Source: Clostridiales bacterium UBA1758
GTDB lineage: Bacteria > Bacillota > Clostridia > Oscillospirales > UBA1758
Reading direction: 5' to 3'
Assembly: GCA_002315595.1 (NCBI GenBank)
Contig: DCHG01000067.1
Coordinates: 5,844-69,843, forward strand
DNA length: 64,000 nt
Every line of letters begins with the position of its first letter. The first letter of the stretch is position 1. A model generated the notes under the pieces. It searched no databases, had not been told where the DNA came from, and was given only the letters and a program-made list of their open reading frames with translations. A program made the translations under genes and the position numbers. Below, piece after piece: positions 33,768 to 42,282 of this stretch.

Positions 33768-34963
33768 TTCAGAATCTCCTCGATGTCAATTTCGTTCGGG
33801 CGGATCTCAACATCCTTTGCCGCCCAGGAAAAGCCGAGTTCGGCGGGTGTTTTGCCGCAATCGTAGCATTTCATCAATTCGTCGGAGAAACCGTGGATAT
33901 AGGTGGCGGGTTCATCTTCACAACGATAGACGCCTTCGGTGAGCGTGTTGATCGGGACTTGGGCGAAGACCGCGTTGGTCACGATCTCATAGGGCATAAC
34001 GGTGGATGCCGTGCAGGGAAGCGGGGCACCCGTCCTGATAGCGTCGATCAAACGGAGAAGTTTCGATCCCGTTCCTTCGGCGGAGTTCGGATCGCCGTAC
34101 TTCTTCGTCGTTCCGTCAGCAAAGGTCGCCGTAATGCACATTTTGTCGGCGTCGAAGTCGACGATGGCGTTTTCAAATTCATAACGGAACAGCGGATTGA
34201 TGTTTTTGTCACCCGAATGTGTAGCGACAAAGGTAAATTCTGCACCGTTTTTGAATTTACCCGCGATCACGGAAGAGTCGACGGTTTCGATGTCTTTGGC
34301 GCGGTAGGAGGTTGCACGGATAATATCCGGCATGGCGGACTCGTCTTCTTTTTCGCCGAGAACGAAAAAGATATTGTGTAAATAATGCGCCGTTGCGTTG
34401 GTGATGACGCTATCCATTAAGAGTTCACCGCGGTTATCGCGCATTTTCCCCTTCCAACCCGAAGCGTAGTAGGCGTCCGTGCGTTGCCATGAAATATAGG
34501 TGCGAAGCGAAAGCGGCTTACCGAGCGTGCCGTCAAGAATATCCTTTTTCAGTTTGAGAATAGCGGGTGCCGCCGACCATTGAAATCCGACCGCAAGGCG
34601 ACGACCGTGCGAGGCGGCGTATTCGCCGAGTGCCTTGGCATCCCTTGCCAGCGGGACAAGTGGTTTTTCACACAAAACATCGCTTCCCGCATCAATGGCG
34701 CGAATGACCATTTCACGGTGGAATTGCACCGGCGTGCTAATGATCATAATATCCGCGGTGTCTGCGGCGTAGAATTCGTCCAGCGTCTTGTAGACCGGGG
34801 TGCCGTCCACCTGAATTCTCGGCCAGTCGACGGCGCGTTCGACAAAGGGATCGATCACTCCGACAAGTTCGCAATTAACCTTTGTAAGATAGTTGTCGAA
34901 AACATTAAAATAGGTCTGACCGTAGCCGCCTGCCCCGGCCAAAGCGATGCGAAGTTTTTTCAT
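33764..34963 (-). CDS. Gfo/Idh/MocA-family oxidoreductase
   Basis: A 399-residue NAD(P)-dependent dehydrogenase of sugars or cyclitols. The start at 34963 (MKKLRIALAGAGGYGQTY) has GGAGGGG four bases upstream. The Rossmann fold has the GAGGYGQ dinucleotide loop, and the family motif DVLCEKPLVP is present near residue 95 with the catalytic-site Lys. It is the first gene of the operon, with a good promoter 40 bp upstream, and is translationally coupled to the PfkB kinase. The last 40 residues contain ECYDCGK-like cysteines (CYDCGKTP) of unknown role. Confidence 0.9.
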   Translation of the reverse strand: MKKLRIALAGAGGYGQTYFNVFDNYLTKVNCELVGVIDPFVERAVDWPRIQVDGTPVYKTLDEFYAADTADIMIISTPVQFHREMVIRAIDAGSDVLCEKPLVPLARDAKALGEYAASHGRRLAVGFQWSAAPAILKLKKDILDGTLGKPLSLRTYISWQRTDAYYASGWKGKMRDNRGELLMDSVITNATAHYLHNIFFVLGEKEDESAMPDIIRATSYRAKDIETVDSSVIAGKFKNGAEFTFVATHSGDKNINPLFRYEFENAIVDFDADKMCITATFADGTTKKYGDPNSAEGTGSKLLRLIDAIRTGAPLPCTASTVMPYEIVTNAVFAQVPINTLTEGVYRCEDEPATYIHGFSDELMKCYDCGKTPAELGFSWAAKDVEIRPNEIDIEEILK

Positions 34964-35001
34964 ACAGCCCCTCCGAAATACAAAGTATGATGTTTGATTA
35001 G

Positions 35002-35030
35002 ATTGTACTTCTTTTGAACGGATTGTGCAA
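35002..35030 (-). promoter_or_regulatory. SigA-type promoter of the seven-gene glycan operon
   Basis: On the minus strand TTGCAC (35025-35030), a 17-bp spacer and TACAAT (35002-35007) lie just upstream of the dehydrogenase gene. No further good promoter was seen inside the operon. Confidence 0.75.
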
Positions 35031-35058
35031 TCCCTTTGATCATTGTTTTCAAAAAAGA

Positions 35059-35089
35059 AAATGCCCCGTGGTAAAACATGGGGCAAAAG
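35059..35089 (-). terminator. Terminator of the peptide-binding lipoprotein gene
   Basis: TGCCCCATG and CACGGGGCA-type arms (35062-35085, one G-T pair) are followed on the minus strand by TTTTCTTTTTT. Confidence 0.85.
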
Positions 35090-36676
35090 TTATTTTTCGA
35101 TGACCGCCCAGGTAAAGTCCGGCGTGCCGAGGGACGCAATTCGCACGCCCGTCAGTTTTTTGGTGTAGATCCAAAGTTCGTTGGTAAAGCAGATCGGGGC
35201 AATGGCGGCGTCGGTTTTACAGAGCAGTTCCTCCGCCTTGTGCAGTGAGTCAAGGCATTCGCTGTCATCCGGGTTTTCCAATGCGTAGGCGACGTAGGAA
35301 TCGTAATTTTGGTTGGAATAGTGTCCGTAGTTGGACGGGTGATCGGTCGTATATCGGATGAAGAACGACGCAAGGCTGGAATAGGTGCTTCCGCCGGAGG
35401 TCAGCGCACAGTCGAATTCACCTGCGGTGACACGAAGAAGGAAATCATCATAGGGCAGAGCCTCGACTTTTGCGTTTGTGCCGAGGGTTTCGTTCCACAC
35501 GCCCGCGATTGTTTCGGCAATGGAAACGCTCACCTCATCATCGGGACAGAGCAGAGTGAAACCCAAAAGACCGCGTCCGTTTGCATATCCCGCACGCGCA
35601 AAAGAGTCCACCGCGAGTTGTTGGTTGGTTGTGTAGGAGAGCAGATCGGACGGGATAATGTCACCTGCGGTCGTGCGGAAGTCGGCGGCGCCCGAACTCG
35701 TCCAGTTGCCGGACGGAACGAGGGCACCCGCCGATGTATCAAAGCCCGAAAGCAGGGTGTCGACAATGTAGGTGCGGTCGATGCAGTAGGAAAGCCCCAG
35801 ACGCACATCGGGATGATTCAACGCAAGGCAATTGACGTTGAAGGTGATTTTCAGGCAACTTCCGTCGTAGGCATGGTTTTCGGATGAACCACTGCGGATC
35901 TTTTCGGCGGTGGAACGATCCAACGACATCGCAAAGTCGACGACATCGTTTTTGTAATCGGAGATGAGGACTTCCGCATCATCGTAAAAGCGGAAGACCA
36001 GTTTTTTCGTGGTGATCGCAGAGGCGTTGTAGTAGTCTTCGCGTTTGTGAACAACGACGCGTTCCGCGGTCAGCGTGGAAATGACGAACGGACCGTTGGA
36101 GATCACCGAGCCGTCTTCCGTGCCGAGACCGCTTTCCACATTGTCCTGACGGACGGGAAGGAAGACGCTTTCGCTCAACAGTTCGGGCAGAAGTTTCACG
36201 GAACGGGAAAGGTGAACTTCCAGCGTCTTTTCGTCGACGGCTTCAACACCGAGCGTTGAAGGATCGGCGTTGTCAAGGACGATGTCGGTGGCATTTTCCA
36301 AACACATCATCGCCGAAAGCGTGGTGTAGTCGGCGGTGGCAATGGTACGCTTCCACGAGTACTCGAAATCTTCCGCGGTGACGGGATGACCGTCCGACCA
36401 TGTCGCATCGCGCAATGTAAAGGTGTATTCGGTGTAGTCTTCGTTGGCAACCCATTTTTCAGCCATTCCGGCGACGATGTTGCCGTTCACATCCTCGCGC
36501 GTCAATCCCTCTAACAGATGGCAGGAGATCAGTGACTCGTCATATGCGGGATCAATGACGGTGAAGGGCCTTCCGATACCGATGTCGATCGTGTCATCAT
36601 TTTTGGCGGCACAGGAACTCAACGGCAGAACGGTGACGAATACCGCAAGCAGGAGTGCAAGGATTTTTTTATTCAT
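35090..36676 (-). CDS. Family 5 (oligopeptide-type) ABC substrate-binding lipoprotein
   Basis: A 528-residue lipoprotein with lipobox PLSSC (Cys22). The start at 36676 gives a regular signal peptide, MNKKILALLLAVFVTVL. The family 5 pattern is clear: CHLLEGLTREDVNGNIVAGM, YTEYTFTLRDATWSDGHPVTAEDFEYSWKR in two blocks, NHPDVRLGLSYCIDR and a late FDCALTSGG. No permease or ATPase gene is adjacent, so it either feeds a shared Opp/Dpp-type permease or acts as a sensor. It could bind peptides or oligosaccharides, given the glycan genes next to it. Confidence 0.9.
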   Translation of the reverse strand: MNKKILALLLAVFVTVLPLSSCAAKNDDTIDIGIGRPFTVIDPAYDESLISCHLLEGLTREDVNGNIVAGMAEKWVANEDYTEYTFTLRDATWSDGHPVTAEDFEYSWKRTIATADYTTLSAMMCLENATDIVLDNADPSTLGVEAVDEKTLEVHLSRSVKLLPELLSESVFLPVRQDNVESGLGTEDGSVISNGPFVISTLTAERVVVHKREDYYNASAITTKKLVFRFYDDAEVLISDYKNDVVDFAMSLDRSTAEKIRSGSSENHAYDGSCLKITFNVNCLALNHPDVRLGLSYCIDRTYIVDTLLSGFDTSAGALVPSGNWTSSGAADFRTTAGDIIPSDLLSYTTNQQLAVDSFARAGYANGRGLLGFTLLCPDDEVSVSIAETIAGVWNETLGTNAKVEALPYDDFLLRVTAGEFDCALTSGGSTYSSLASFFIRYTTDHPSNYGHYSNQNYDSYVAYALENPDDSECLDSLHKAEELLCKTDAAIAPICFTNELWIYTKKLTGVRIASLGTPDFTWAVIEK

Positions 36677-36739
36677 AAAACCTCCAATGGGGATGGGAAA
36701 ATCGTTTGTTTCGTTGGCTTTTCGCCAAAAGTCTTTCAC

Positions 36740-36769
36740 ATTATAACACACCCCGATAGAAAAAAACAA
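36740..36769 (-). promoter_or_regulatory. Promoter of the peptide-binding lipoprotein gene
   Basis: TATAAT (36740-36745) with TTGTTT 18 bp upstream (36764-36769) on the minus strand. Confidence 0.6.
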
Positions 36770-36875
36770 AACATTTTATGAATTTTCTTCTTTTTTTGTA
36801 TAAATGACGAATTTATTGATTCATTTTTATATGATAAAATAAAGAATATTTCGGAGTGGAAAAGGAGGAAACGGC

Positions 36876-37379
36876 GTGAAAAACAGAAAGATCGTCTACT
36901 GCGGATTGGTTGCGGCGGTGTATGCGACACTGACCGTTGCGCTTGCGCCGATTTCTTTCGGTGCCGTTCAGGTGCGCGTTGCGGAAGCACTGTGTCTACT
37001 GCCGTTTTGGTGGCCGGAAACCGTATGGGGCTTGCTTGTCGGGTGCCTGATCTCGAATGCGGTGGGAATGTCGCTGGGTGTTTCGACGGTACTGGATCTC
37101 ATTGTCGGGCCGATTATGACGCTTGCCGCCGGATGGCTCACATCGAAATGCCACAATAAATTTCTCGCACCCATTCCCCCGATCATTTTGAATGCCGTTG
37201 GGATCGGTGCGGTGATTGCGTGGACGGGCGTACCGAGCGAGATGTTTTGGTGGATGCTCGCCTGGACAGCGTCGACCGTCGGACTCGGCGAATTGATTGC
37301 TTGCGGGGGTGTGGGACTTGCACTGCTCGCCGTTCTCAAAAAGGCAGAAAAGTATTTCCCGCAGACGAAAAGAAAATAA
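36876..37379 (+). CDS. queT: QueT-type ECF transporter S component
   Basis: A 167-residue membrane protein of the QueT (COG4708) family, the substrate-binding subunit for queuosine precursors such as preQ1. It has a GTG start preceded by AAAGGAGG. The family block ISFGAVQVRVAEALCLLPF, then VWGLLVGCLISNAVG and LDLIVGPIMTLAAGWLT, are typical, with about five membrane helices. The upstream gap is too short for a preQ1 riboswitch after the predicted promoter, so regulation is unclear. Its terminator overlaps the next promoter. Confidence 0.92.
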   Translation: MKNRKIVYCGLVAAVYATLTVALAPISFGAVQVRVAEALCLLPFWWPETVWGLLVGCLISNAVGMSLGVSTVLDLIVGPIMTLAAGWLTSKCHNKFLAPIPPIILNAVGIGAVIAWTGVPSEMFWWMLAWTASTVGLGELIACGGVGLALLAVLKKAEKYFPQTKRK

Positions 37380-37429
37380 AGCGCACTCTTTCCTATAAAA
37401 ATCTTTTGAATTATATAAAAATCTTTTTG

Positions 37430-37462
37430 AAAAAAGCAGAAGTTATTGACTTCTGCTTTTTT
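37430..37462 (+). terminator. queT terminator
   Basis: AAAAAAGCAGAAG and CTTCTGCTTTTTT pair around a 7-base loop. Its right arm contains part of the next promoter. Confidence 0.9.
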
Positions 37463-37474
37463 ACTGTATATACT
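37446..37474 (+). promoter_or_regulatory. Promoter of the beta-propeller glycosidase pair, embedded in the queT terminator
   Basis: TTGACT (37446-37451), a 17-bp spacer and TATACT (37469-37474). The -35 box lies in the loop and right arm of the queT terminator. Confidence 0.78.
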
Positions 37475-37508
37475 ACGCTCGTAATAAAGTATTTTTAGGA
37501 GGGAAAAT

Positions 37509-38423
37509 ATGCATCAGTATCCTGAAACCAACGGCGGTTGGAAAAAATACGAAAATAACCCGGTACTTGGCGGCCCGGTCATGGGCACCTGCTTTGATGT
37601 CTATACATGGCTTGATAACGGAGAATACCGCATGGATTTCTCATGGCGTCCGAAAAAATCTCTTGCGGTCGTCACAAGCAGGGATGGTGTCCAGTGGAGC
37701 GAGCCGATCATCACGCTTGAACCGAATATGGATTCCGGATGGGAAGAAAATCTGAATCGTCACTGTGTTGTCAAAAAAGACGGCACCTATCATATGTGGT
37801 ATACAGGTCAGGCACGCGGATATAGTTGGATCGGTTATGCAACGAGCAAGGACGGACTGCACTTTGAACGTTATCAGCAACAACCCGTCATGTTCAGCGA
37901 TCGCCCGTATGAGGGACAGAGCGTCATGTGTCCTTTCGTCATGTGGGACGAGGAACTTCAACTCTTCCGCATGTGGTATGCCGCAGGCGAGACCTATGAG
38001 CCGAATGTTCTCGCATATGCAACAAGTTCGGACGGTGTCCATTGGGATAAACTGCCCGCCAATCCGATTATCGGACCGATGGAGGAACACCCCTATGAAA
38101 TGGAACGCGTCGGCCCTTGCCATGTCGTAAAGGCTGACGGCTGGCACTACATTTTCTACATCGGATACGAGGATATTCACACCGCCCGCGTCTGTGTCGC
38201 CCGTTCGAAAAACGGTATCACAAACTGGACACGCCTGAAAGCCAATCCGATCGTTTCGCCGACCATCGGCGGCTGGGACGAGAGTGCGTGCTATAAGCCG
38301 AGCGTTGTCCGTGATGAAAAGAACAACCGTTGGCTCCTTTGGTACAATGGCCGTAACGGCGAGCCGGAATATATCGGACTTGTAATCCACGAAGGACTTG
38401 ACCTTGGTTTTGATGAGAAATGA
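37509..38423 (+). CDS. Five-bladed beta-propeller glycosidase (GH32/43/130-like)
   Basis: A 304-residue cytosolic protein made of repeated propeller blades. Recurrent motifs are LAVVTSRDGVQWSEP, YHMWYTGQARGYSWIGYATSKDG, FRMWYAAG with LAYATSSDGVHW, and RWLLWYNGRNGEPEYIG. This pattern is shared by GH43, GH32 and GH130 proteins. Acid residues that could act in catalysis include Asp29 (TCFDVYT) and Glu-rich HPYEMERVGP, but a family assignment would need a profile search. AGGAGG precedes the ATG. It is paired with an (alpha/alpha)6-barrel glycosidase. Confidence 0.83.
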   Translation: MHQYPETNGGWKKYENNPVLGGPVMGTCFDVYTWLDNGEYRMDFSWRPKKSLAVVTSRDGVQWSEPIITLEPNMDSGWEENLNRHCVVKKDGTYHMWYTGQARGYSWIGYATSKDGLHFERYQQQPVMFSDRPYEGQSVMCPFVMWDEELQLFRMWYAAGETYEPNVLAYATSSDGVHWDKLPANPIIGPMEEHPYEMERVGPCHVVKADGWHYIFYIGYEDIHTARVCVARSKNGITNWTRLKANPIVSPTIGGWDESACYKPSVVRDEKNNRWLLWYNGRNGEPEYIGLVIHEGLDLGFDEK

Positions 38424-38434
38424 GGATTTCAACA

Positions 38435-39997
38435 ATGAAAGATACGAAAAAACTGCTTTCGACCTATGTGCGGAGTTTCAATGCAACCGATGACGAATGT
38501 GTCATTCAGGCCGTTTCCAATGACGAAGCGGAAGAATGGCTGATGGCGCGTGCACCCCGTATTGCCGTGCCGGATGCGGAAATCGAAAAGACCTATTACT
38601 TCCGCTGGTGGACCTATCGAAAGCACGTCAAAAAGACGCCCGAAGGATATGTCATGACGGAATTCCATCCCGATGTCGCATGGGCGGGAAAGTATAACAC
38701 CATTCCGTGCGCCTGCACCTTCCATATGCGTGAGGGACGCTGGCTCCGTGAAAACGGTTTTCTTGACGACTATATGAAATTCTGGTATCGTGACGGTGCC
38801 AAGCAACTCCATGTTTACAGCAATGCATTCGAGGCGGCGATCGGTTGGCTCGGTGAAATGCGTGGCGACGACACGGGACTTGACCTGCTCGACGCGATGG
38901 AAAACAGTTACGAACTTTGGAAGACCGAACATATGACAAAGAACGGCCTTTACTGGTCGCATGACGGCTATGACGGCTCCGAATATTCTATCAGCGGTCA
39001 CGGTCTGCGCGCCACACTGAACAGTTATCAGTACGTCAACGCTCTCGCAATTGCCCGCCTTCTCCGCAAAAAGGGCGAGATCGCCAAGGCGGAAAAATAC
39101 GAAAAAGAAGCCGCGGAATTGAAAAAACGCTTCAACGAACTTCTTTGGGACGAAAAACTCGGCTTCTATCGGACGATCCCGCAAAAGTCCGTCGATTCCG
39201 AGCCGTACTTCAATGAACTGCATTATGTGCGCGAACTTTGGGACTATATCCCGTGGCTTTACGGCACCGCGACCGAAGGAAAGGCGGATGCGTTCCGTCA
39301 ACTTCTCGATGAACGCGGATTTTTTGGAAAATGCGGTCTGACCACCGCCGAACGCCGCCACCCCTGTTACGGCATTTTCTACACCGGTGAAGAATTCTTC
39401 AACTGGTTGAAAATGCGTGGTGAGGAACCGTTCGATTGGGATGAAACCGAAGGACATGAATGTCTGTGGCATGGTCCGAGTTGGCCGTTTGCGACTTGTA
39501 CGACGCTCGGCGCCGTGGCAAATCTTCTCGTCAGCGGCGAAAAGCAGGATGCTATCACGAAGGACGACTATCTTATGCTTCTGCACCAATATGCGGCGGC
39601 ACATAAGAGAACGCGTGAAGACGGCGTAGTCATCCCGTGGATCGACGAAGATATGAACCCGGATAACGGCGACTGGATCTCCCGCACCCGTCTTTCGAAC
39701 TGGCACGGCGAACGCTTCCCGAAGGACAAGGGAGGCTATGAACGCGGCAAGGATTATAACCACTCCACCTTCTGCGATCTTGTTCTCGAAGGTTTGTTTG
39801 GCGTTCGCCCGGATGCCGACGGCATCCGTTTTGCCCCGTTGTTCCCGGCAGAATGGGAGTATGCGCAGGTCGATGATCTTCTCATACACGGACACAATAT
39901 CGGTGTCAATTACGAAAAGGGCAAGGGCTACTGCGTCTATCAAGATGGTGAAAAAGTTTTTGAAAACGCAACTCCGACGGAATTCTATTTGAAGTAA
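38435..39997 (+). CDS. MGH1-like (alpha/alpha)6-barrel glycoside hydrolase
   Basis: A 520-residue cytosolic enzyme of the clan that includes mannosylglycerate hydrolase, GH63 and trehalase-like barrels. The start is the ATG at 38435 (TGAGGA upstream); an ATG at 38420 overlaps the previous stop. Recognisable motifs are YWSHDGYDGSEYSISGHGLR, LWDEKLGFYRTI, GLTTAERRHPCY, LWHGPSWPFATCTTLGA and a C-terminal HSTFCDLVLEGLFGVRPDADG. Substrate is unknown; co-expression with the propeller enzyme suggests joint attack on one oligosaccharide. A terminator follows. Confidence 0.85.
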   Translation: MKDTKKLLSTYVRSFNATDDECVIQAVSNDEAEEWLMARAPRIAVPDAEIEKTYYFRWWTYRKHVKKTPEGYVMTEFHPDVAWAGKYNTIPCACTFHMREGRWLRENGFLDDYMKFWYRDGAKQLHVYSNAFEAAIGWLGEMRGDDTGLDLLDAMENSYELWKTEHMTKNGLYWSHDGYDGSEYSISGHGLRATLNSYQYVNALAIARLLRKKGEIAKAEKYEKEAAELKKRFNELLWDEKLGFYRTIPQKSVDSEPYFNELHYVRELWDYIPWLYGTATEGKADAFRQLLDERGFFGKCGLTTAERRHPCYGIFYTGEEFFNWLKMRGEEPFDWDETEGHECLWHGPSWPFATCTTLGAVANLLVSGEKQDAITKDDYLMLLHQYAAAHKRTREDGVVIPWIDEDMNPDNGDWISRTRLSNWHGERFPKDKGGYERGKDYNHSTFCDLVLEGLFGVRPDADGIRFAPLFPAEWEYAQVDDLLIHGHNIGVNYEKGKGYCVYQDGEKVFENATPTEFYLK

Positions 39998-40002
39998 AAT
40001 TT

Positions 40003-40045
40003 GCCCCGATGGATTGGCGGTTTGTCGATTGATCGGGGCTTTTTA
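40003..40045 (+). terminator. Terminator of the propeller/MGH1-like pair
   Basis: GCCCCGAT (40003-40010) and ATCGGGGC (40032-40039) flank a 21-base loop, followed by TTTTT. Confidence 0.78.
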
Positions 40046-40077
40046 TGAATTTTTACATCAAAAACAGAGAAAAAACC

Positions 40078-40105
40078 TTGACAAACCGCGGAAATCCGCT
40101 ATAAT
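40078..40105 (+). promoter_or_regulatory. Promoter of rpsF-ssb-rpsR
   Basis: Consensus TTGACA (40078-40083) and TATAAT (40100-40105) with a 16-bp spacer. Confidence 0.88.
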
Positions 40106-40110
40106 TAGAT

Positions 40111-40176
40111 GTTGAACTCTGCCAAAAGGCAGACAAACCTTGTCTCTCTCACGGGAGACCATAAGTCCAAAAGGAG
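40111..40176 (+). promoter_or_regulatory. Structured rpsF leader (possible S6:S18 autoregulatory site)
   Basis: The leader forms TCTGCC-AAAA-GGCAGA (40118-40133) and GTCTCT/GGAGAC (40142-40159). In many bacteria the S6:S18 complex binds a structured rpsF leader to repress its operon. The location fits, but the conserved binding motif was not confirmed. Confidence 0.45.
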
Positions 40177-40185
40177 GTGCCGAAA

Positions 40186-40485
40186 ATGGCCAAGATCACA
40201 TCCAAGTACGAGACGATATTCATTGTCGACCTCGACCTCGGCGAGGAGGGCATTGCAAACATGGTTGCAAAGTTCCGCACTCTGATCGAGGAAAATGCCA
40301 CTCTTGAAAAAGTTGATGAGTGGGGCAAGAGAAGATATGCTTATCCGATCAACGATCAGACGGAAGGTTACTATGTTCTTGTGAACTTTGAGTCCAAGCC
40401 CGATTTCCCGGCTGAACTCGACCGTATCTACAAGATCACGGAAGGAATCGTCCGTTCCATCATCGTCTGCAAGGACGAAAAGTAA
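40186..40485 (+). CDS. rpsF: 30S ribosomal protein S6
   Basis: A 99-residue ribosomal protein that binds S18 on the platform of the small subunit. The start is the ATG at 40186 with AAGGAGG nine bases upstream; an in-frame GTG at 40177 abuts that site. Typical S6 segments are YETIFIVDLDLGEEGIANMV, WGKRRYAYPINDQTEGYYV and a final ITEGIVRSIIV. It is the first gene of the conserved rpsF-ssb-rpsR operon. Confidence 0.97.
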   Translation: MAKITSKYETIFIVDLDLGEEGIANMVAKFRTLIEENATLEKVDEWGKRRYAYPINDQTEGYYVLVNFESKPDFPAELDRIYKITEGIVRSIIVCKDEK

Positions 40486-40494
40486 GGTGATATC

Positions 40495-40965
40495 ATGCTG
40501 AATAAAGTCATCTTAATGGGTCGCCTTACCCGCGATCCGGAACTTCGCCACACGTCTTCGAATATCCCCGTTGCGTCTTTGACGCTCGCGGTTGACCGTT
40601 CCTTCGGACGCGGCGAACAAAAGGAAACCGACTTTATCGACGTCGTTTGCTGGAGACAGCAGGCGGATTTTGTTGCAAAATGGTTCACCAAAGGTCAGCT
40701 TGTAGCTGTGTCCGGTCGTCTTCAGGTTAGAAACTGGGAAGATAAGGACGGCAATAAGCGACGTGCCTATGAGGTCGTCGCGGACGAGGTTCACTTTGCT
40801 GAATCCCGCAAAAGCACCGGCGGTTATGACCGTCAGGACAGTTACGGCAATCAAGACACTCCCGCCTACGCCTCCGCCGCACCGCGTGCCAATGCCGCAC
40901 CGTTGCCGGAGACGCCGTCGGATTTCTCGGAGCTGCTTGGCAGCGACGACGACCTGCCGTTCTGA
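40495..40965 (+). CDS. ssb: Single-stranded DNA-binding protein
   Basis: A 156-residue SSB with one OB-fold (about residues 1-105: NKVILMGRLTRDPELRHT, TDFIDVVCWRQQADFVAKWF). A glycine/alanine-rich linker follows, then the acidic C-terminal tail ending DDDLPF that docks replication and repair proteins. AAGGTGAT overlaps the rpsF stop and serves as its ribosome site. It lies in the standard place between rpsF and rpsR. Confidence 0.97.
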   Translation: MLNKVILMGRLTRDPELRHTSSNIPVASLTLAVDRSFGRGEQKETDFIDVVCWRQQADFVAKWFTKGQLVAVSGRLQVRNWEDKDGNKRRAYEVVADEVHFAESRKSTGGYDRQDSYGNQDTPAYASAAPRANAAPLPETPSDFSELLGSDDDLPF

Positions 40966-40998
40966 TACGGCTAAATTTTGAAAGGAGATCATATCATC

Positions 40999-41229
40999 AT
41001 GGATAGAAATAAAAATCCGCGCAAGAGAAAGAAAGTTTGTGCTTTCTGCGCTGACCGTGCCAACGTGATTGATTATAAGGATGCCGCAAAGCTTCGCCGC
41101 TTTGTTTCCGAGCGTGGCAAAATCCTGCCCCGCAGAATGACCGGCACCTGCGCTGAACATCAGCGTACTCTTACCGTCGCGATCAAGCGTGCTCGCCACA
41201 TCGCGATTCTTCCGTACGTTGCCGACTAA
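40999..41229 (+). CDS. rpsR: 30S ribosomal protein S18 (zinc-binding form)
   Basis: A 76-residue basic ribosomal protein. The start is the ATG at 40999 (AAAGGAG upstream; an in-frame TTG at 40978 precedes that site). It has a Cys set CAFC near the N-terminus and a CAEH later, the cysteine-containing (C+) form expected to bind zinc. Conserved segments are [19 protein letters not shown] and [19 protein letters not shown]. It closes the rpsF operon before a strong terminator. Confidence 0.96.
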   Translation: MDRNKNPRKRKKVCAFCADRANVIDYKDAAKLRRFVSERGKILPRRMTGTCAEHQRTLTVAIKRARHIAILPYVAD

Positions 41230-41236
41230 GTTTCTC

Positions 41237-41270
41237 AAAGGCGTTGGGTTGTCCCAACGCCTTTCTTTTA
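41237..41270 (+). terminator. rpsF-ssb-rpsR terminator
   Basis: AAAGGCGTTGGG/CCCAACGCCTTT with a TTGT loop and a CTTTTA tract. Confidence 0.9.
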
Positions 41271-41301
41271 TACTTATTTAATTACGAGAGGGTGCTTTAT
41301 C

Positions 41302-42129
41302 GTGCAAAAGACAGCGGTTGTTACCGGCGGAAGCCGCAATATCGGTCAAGGCATTGCAATCGTGCTCGCCGAGCATGGTTATGATGTGGCGATTACCTAT
41401 CGATCCCACCCAGAAGGGGCGGAGGAAACGAAACAATCCATTGAAAAACTTGGCAGAAAATGCTTTGTCTATCAGGCAAGTCTGGATCAGTCCGATGTTC
41501 CCGCAAAAGTGATGGCGCAGGCGCATCGGGATCTCGGTCATATCGACGTTTGCGTCTGCAATGCGGGCAAGGATCGTCGCCATAGCGTGCTGACCGTGAC
41601 TGCCGAACAGATCGACGAACTTTTCCAAAGCAATTTCCGCGCTTATTCCCTTTGTGCGGGTGCGGCGGCACGCCATATGATTCGTGACGGAATTAAGGGA
41701 AGCATCATCTTTATCACATCCACCCGTGCGGAACGCGCATATCCGTCGGATTTTGTTTACGGCGGATTGAAGGCGGGCATCAAACGCGCCTGCGAATCCA
41801 TCGCACTCGATCTGTCACAGTACGGCATTCGTGTCAATTGCGTTGCTCCGGGTGGAACGCTCGAGCCGAAACTCGATAAAGGTGGCTTCGGAAGCGGCGT
41901 TTTCGCCAAAGAGGTCATTCCGCTTGGACGAATCGGTATTCCGCGTGACGATGCGGAAGTTGTCGCATTTCTCGCGTCCGACAAAGCGTCCTACATCACC
42001 GGTACTACGGTTCGTTGCGACGGTGGACTCATTCTCTCCGGTATGCCCGAAGACAATACTTCGGTTAAATGGGTGGATAAGGATTGGCAGGAAAAAATTC
42101 GTGCCGAGGTTATGCAAAGAGAAGACTGA
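41302..42129 (+). CDS. Short-chain dehydrogenase/reductase
   Basis: A 275-residue NAD(P)-dependent oxidoreductase of the classical SDR family. It has a GTG start after GAGAGGG. The cofactor loop is TGGSRNIGQGIA, the structural NAG motif is CNAGKD, and the active site has Ser (FITSTRAERA) with Tyr-x-x-x-Lys in FVYGGLKAG. The C-terminal ITGTTVRCDGGLIL is typical of FabG-like reductases. The last 20 residues are an extra acidic tail. It is monocistronic, between two terminators, and the substrate is unknown. Confidence 0.93.
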   Translation: MQKTAVVTGGSRNIGQGIAIVLAEHGYDVAITYRSHPEGAEETKQSIEKLGRKCFVYQASLDQSDVPAKVMAQAHRDLGHIDVCVCNAGKDRRHSVLTVTAEQIDELFQSNFRAYSLCAGAAARHMIRDGIKGSIIFITSTRAERAYPSDFVYGGLKAGIKRACESIALDLSQYGIRVNCVAPGGTLEPKLDKGGFGSGVFAKEVIPLGRIGIPRDDAEVVAFLASDKASYITGTTVRCDGGLILSGMPEDNTSVKWVDKDWQEKIRAEVMQRED

Positions 42130-42136
42130 AATGTTT

Positions 42137-42167
42137 CAAAACCTCACCGATCACGGTGAGGTTTTTT
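42137..42167 (+). terminator. Terminator of the short-chain dehydrogenase gene
   Basis: AACCTCACCG/CGGTGAGGTT with ATCA loop followed by TTTTTT. Confidence 0.9.
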
Positions 42168-42228
42168 GCATGAATATACGATCACGAAAAAATTTTTTCA
42201 AAAAGACTGTTTTTTGGTGAAATTTTCA

Positions 42229-42257
42229 TTGACAGAACATCAAAATGATGATAAACT
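42229..42257 (+). promoter_or_regulatory. Promoter of the uracil permease gene
   Basis: TTGACA (42229-42234), a 17-bp spacer and TAAACT (42252-42257). Confidence 0.82.
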
Positions 42258-42282
42258 AATTTACGAAAAAGGACATCTTTAA

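Noticed and set aside
36770..36875. Possible preQ1 riboswitch upstream of queT.
   Set aside because: The predicted promoter leaves fewer than 30 transcribed bases before the gene, and no preQ1-I stem followed by its A-rich tail was found.
38429..39943. A 504-codon open frame on the minus strand.
   Set aside because: It mirrors the MGH1-like glycosidase frame; codon bias and motifs support only the plus-strand gene.
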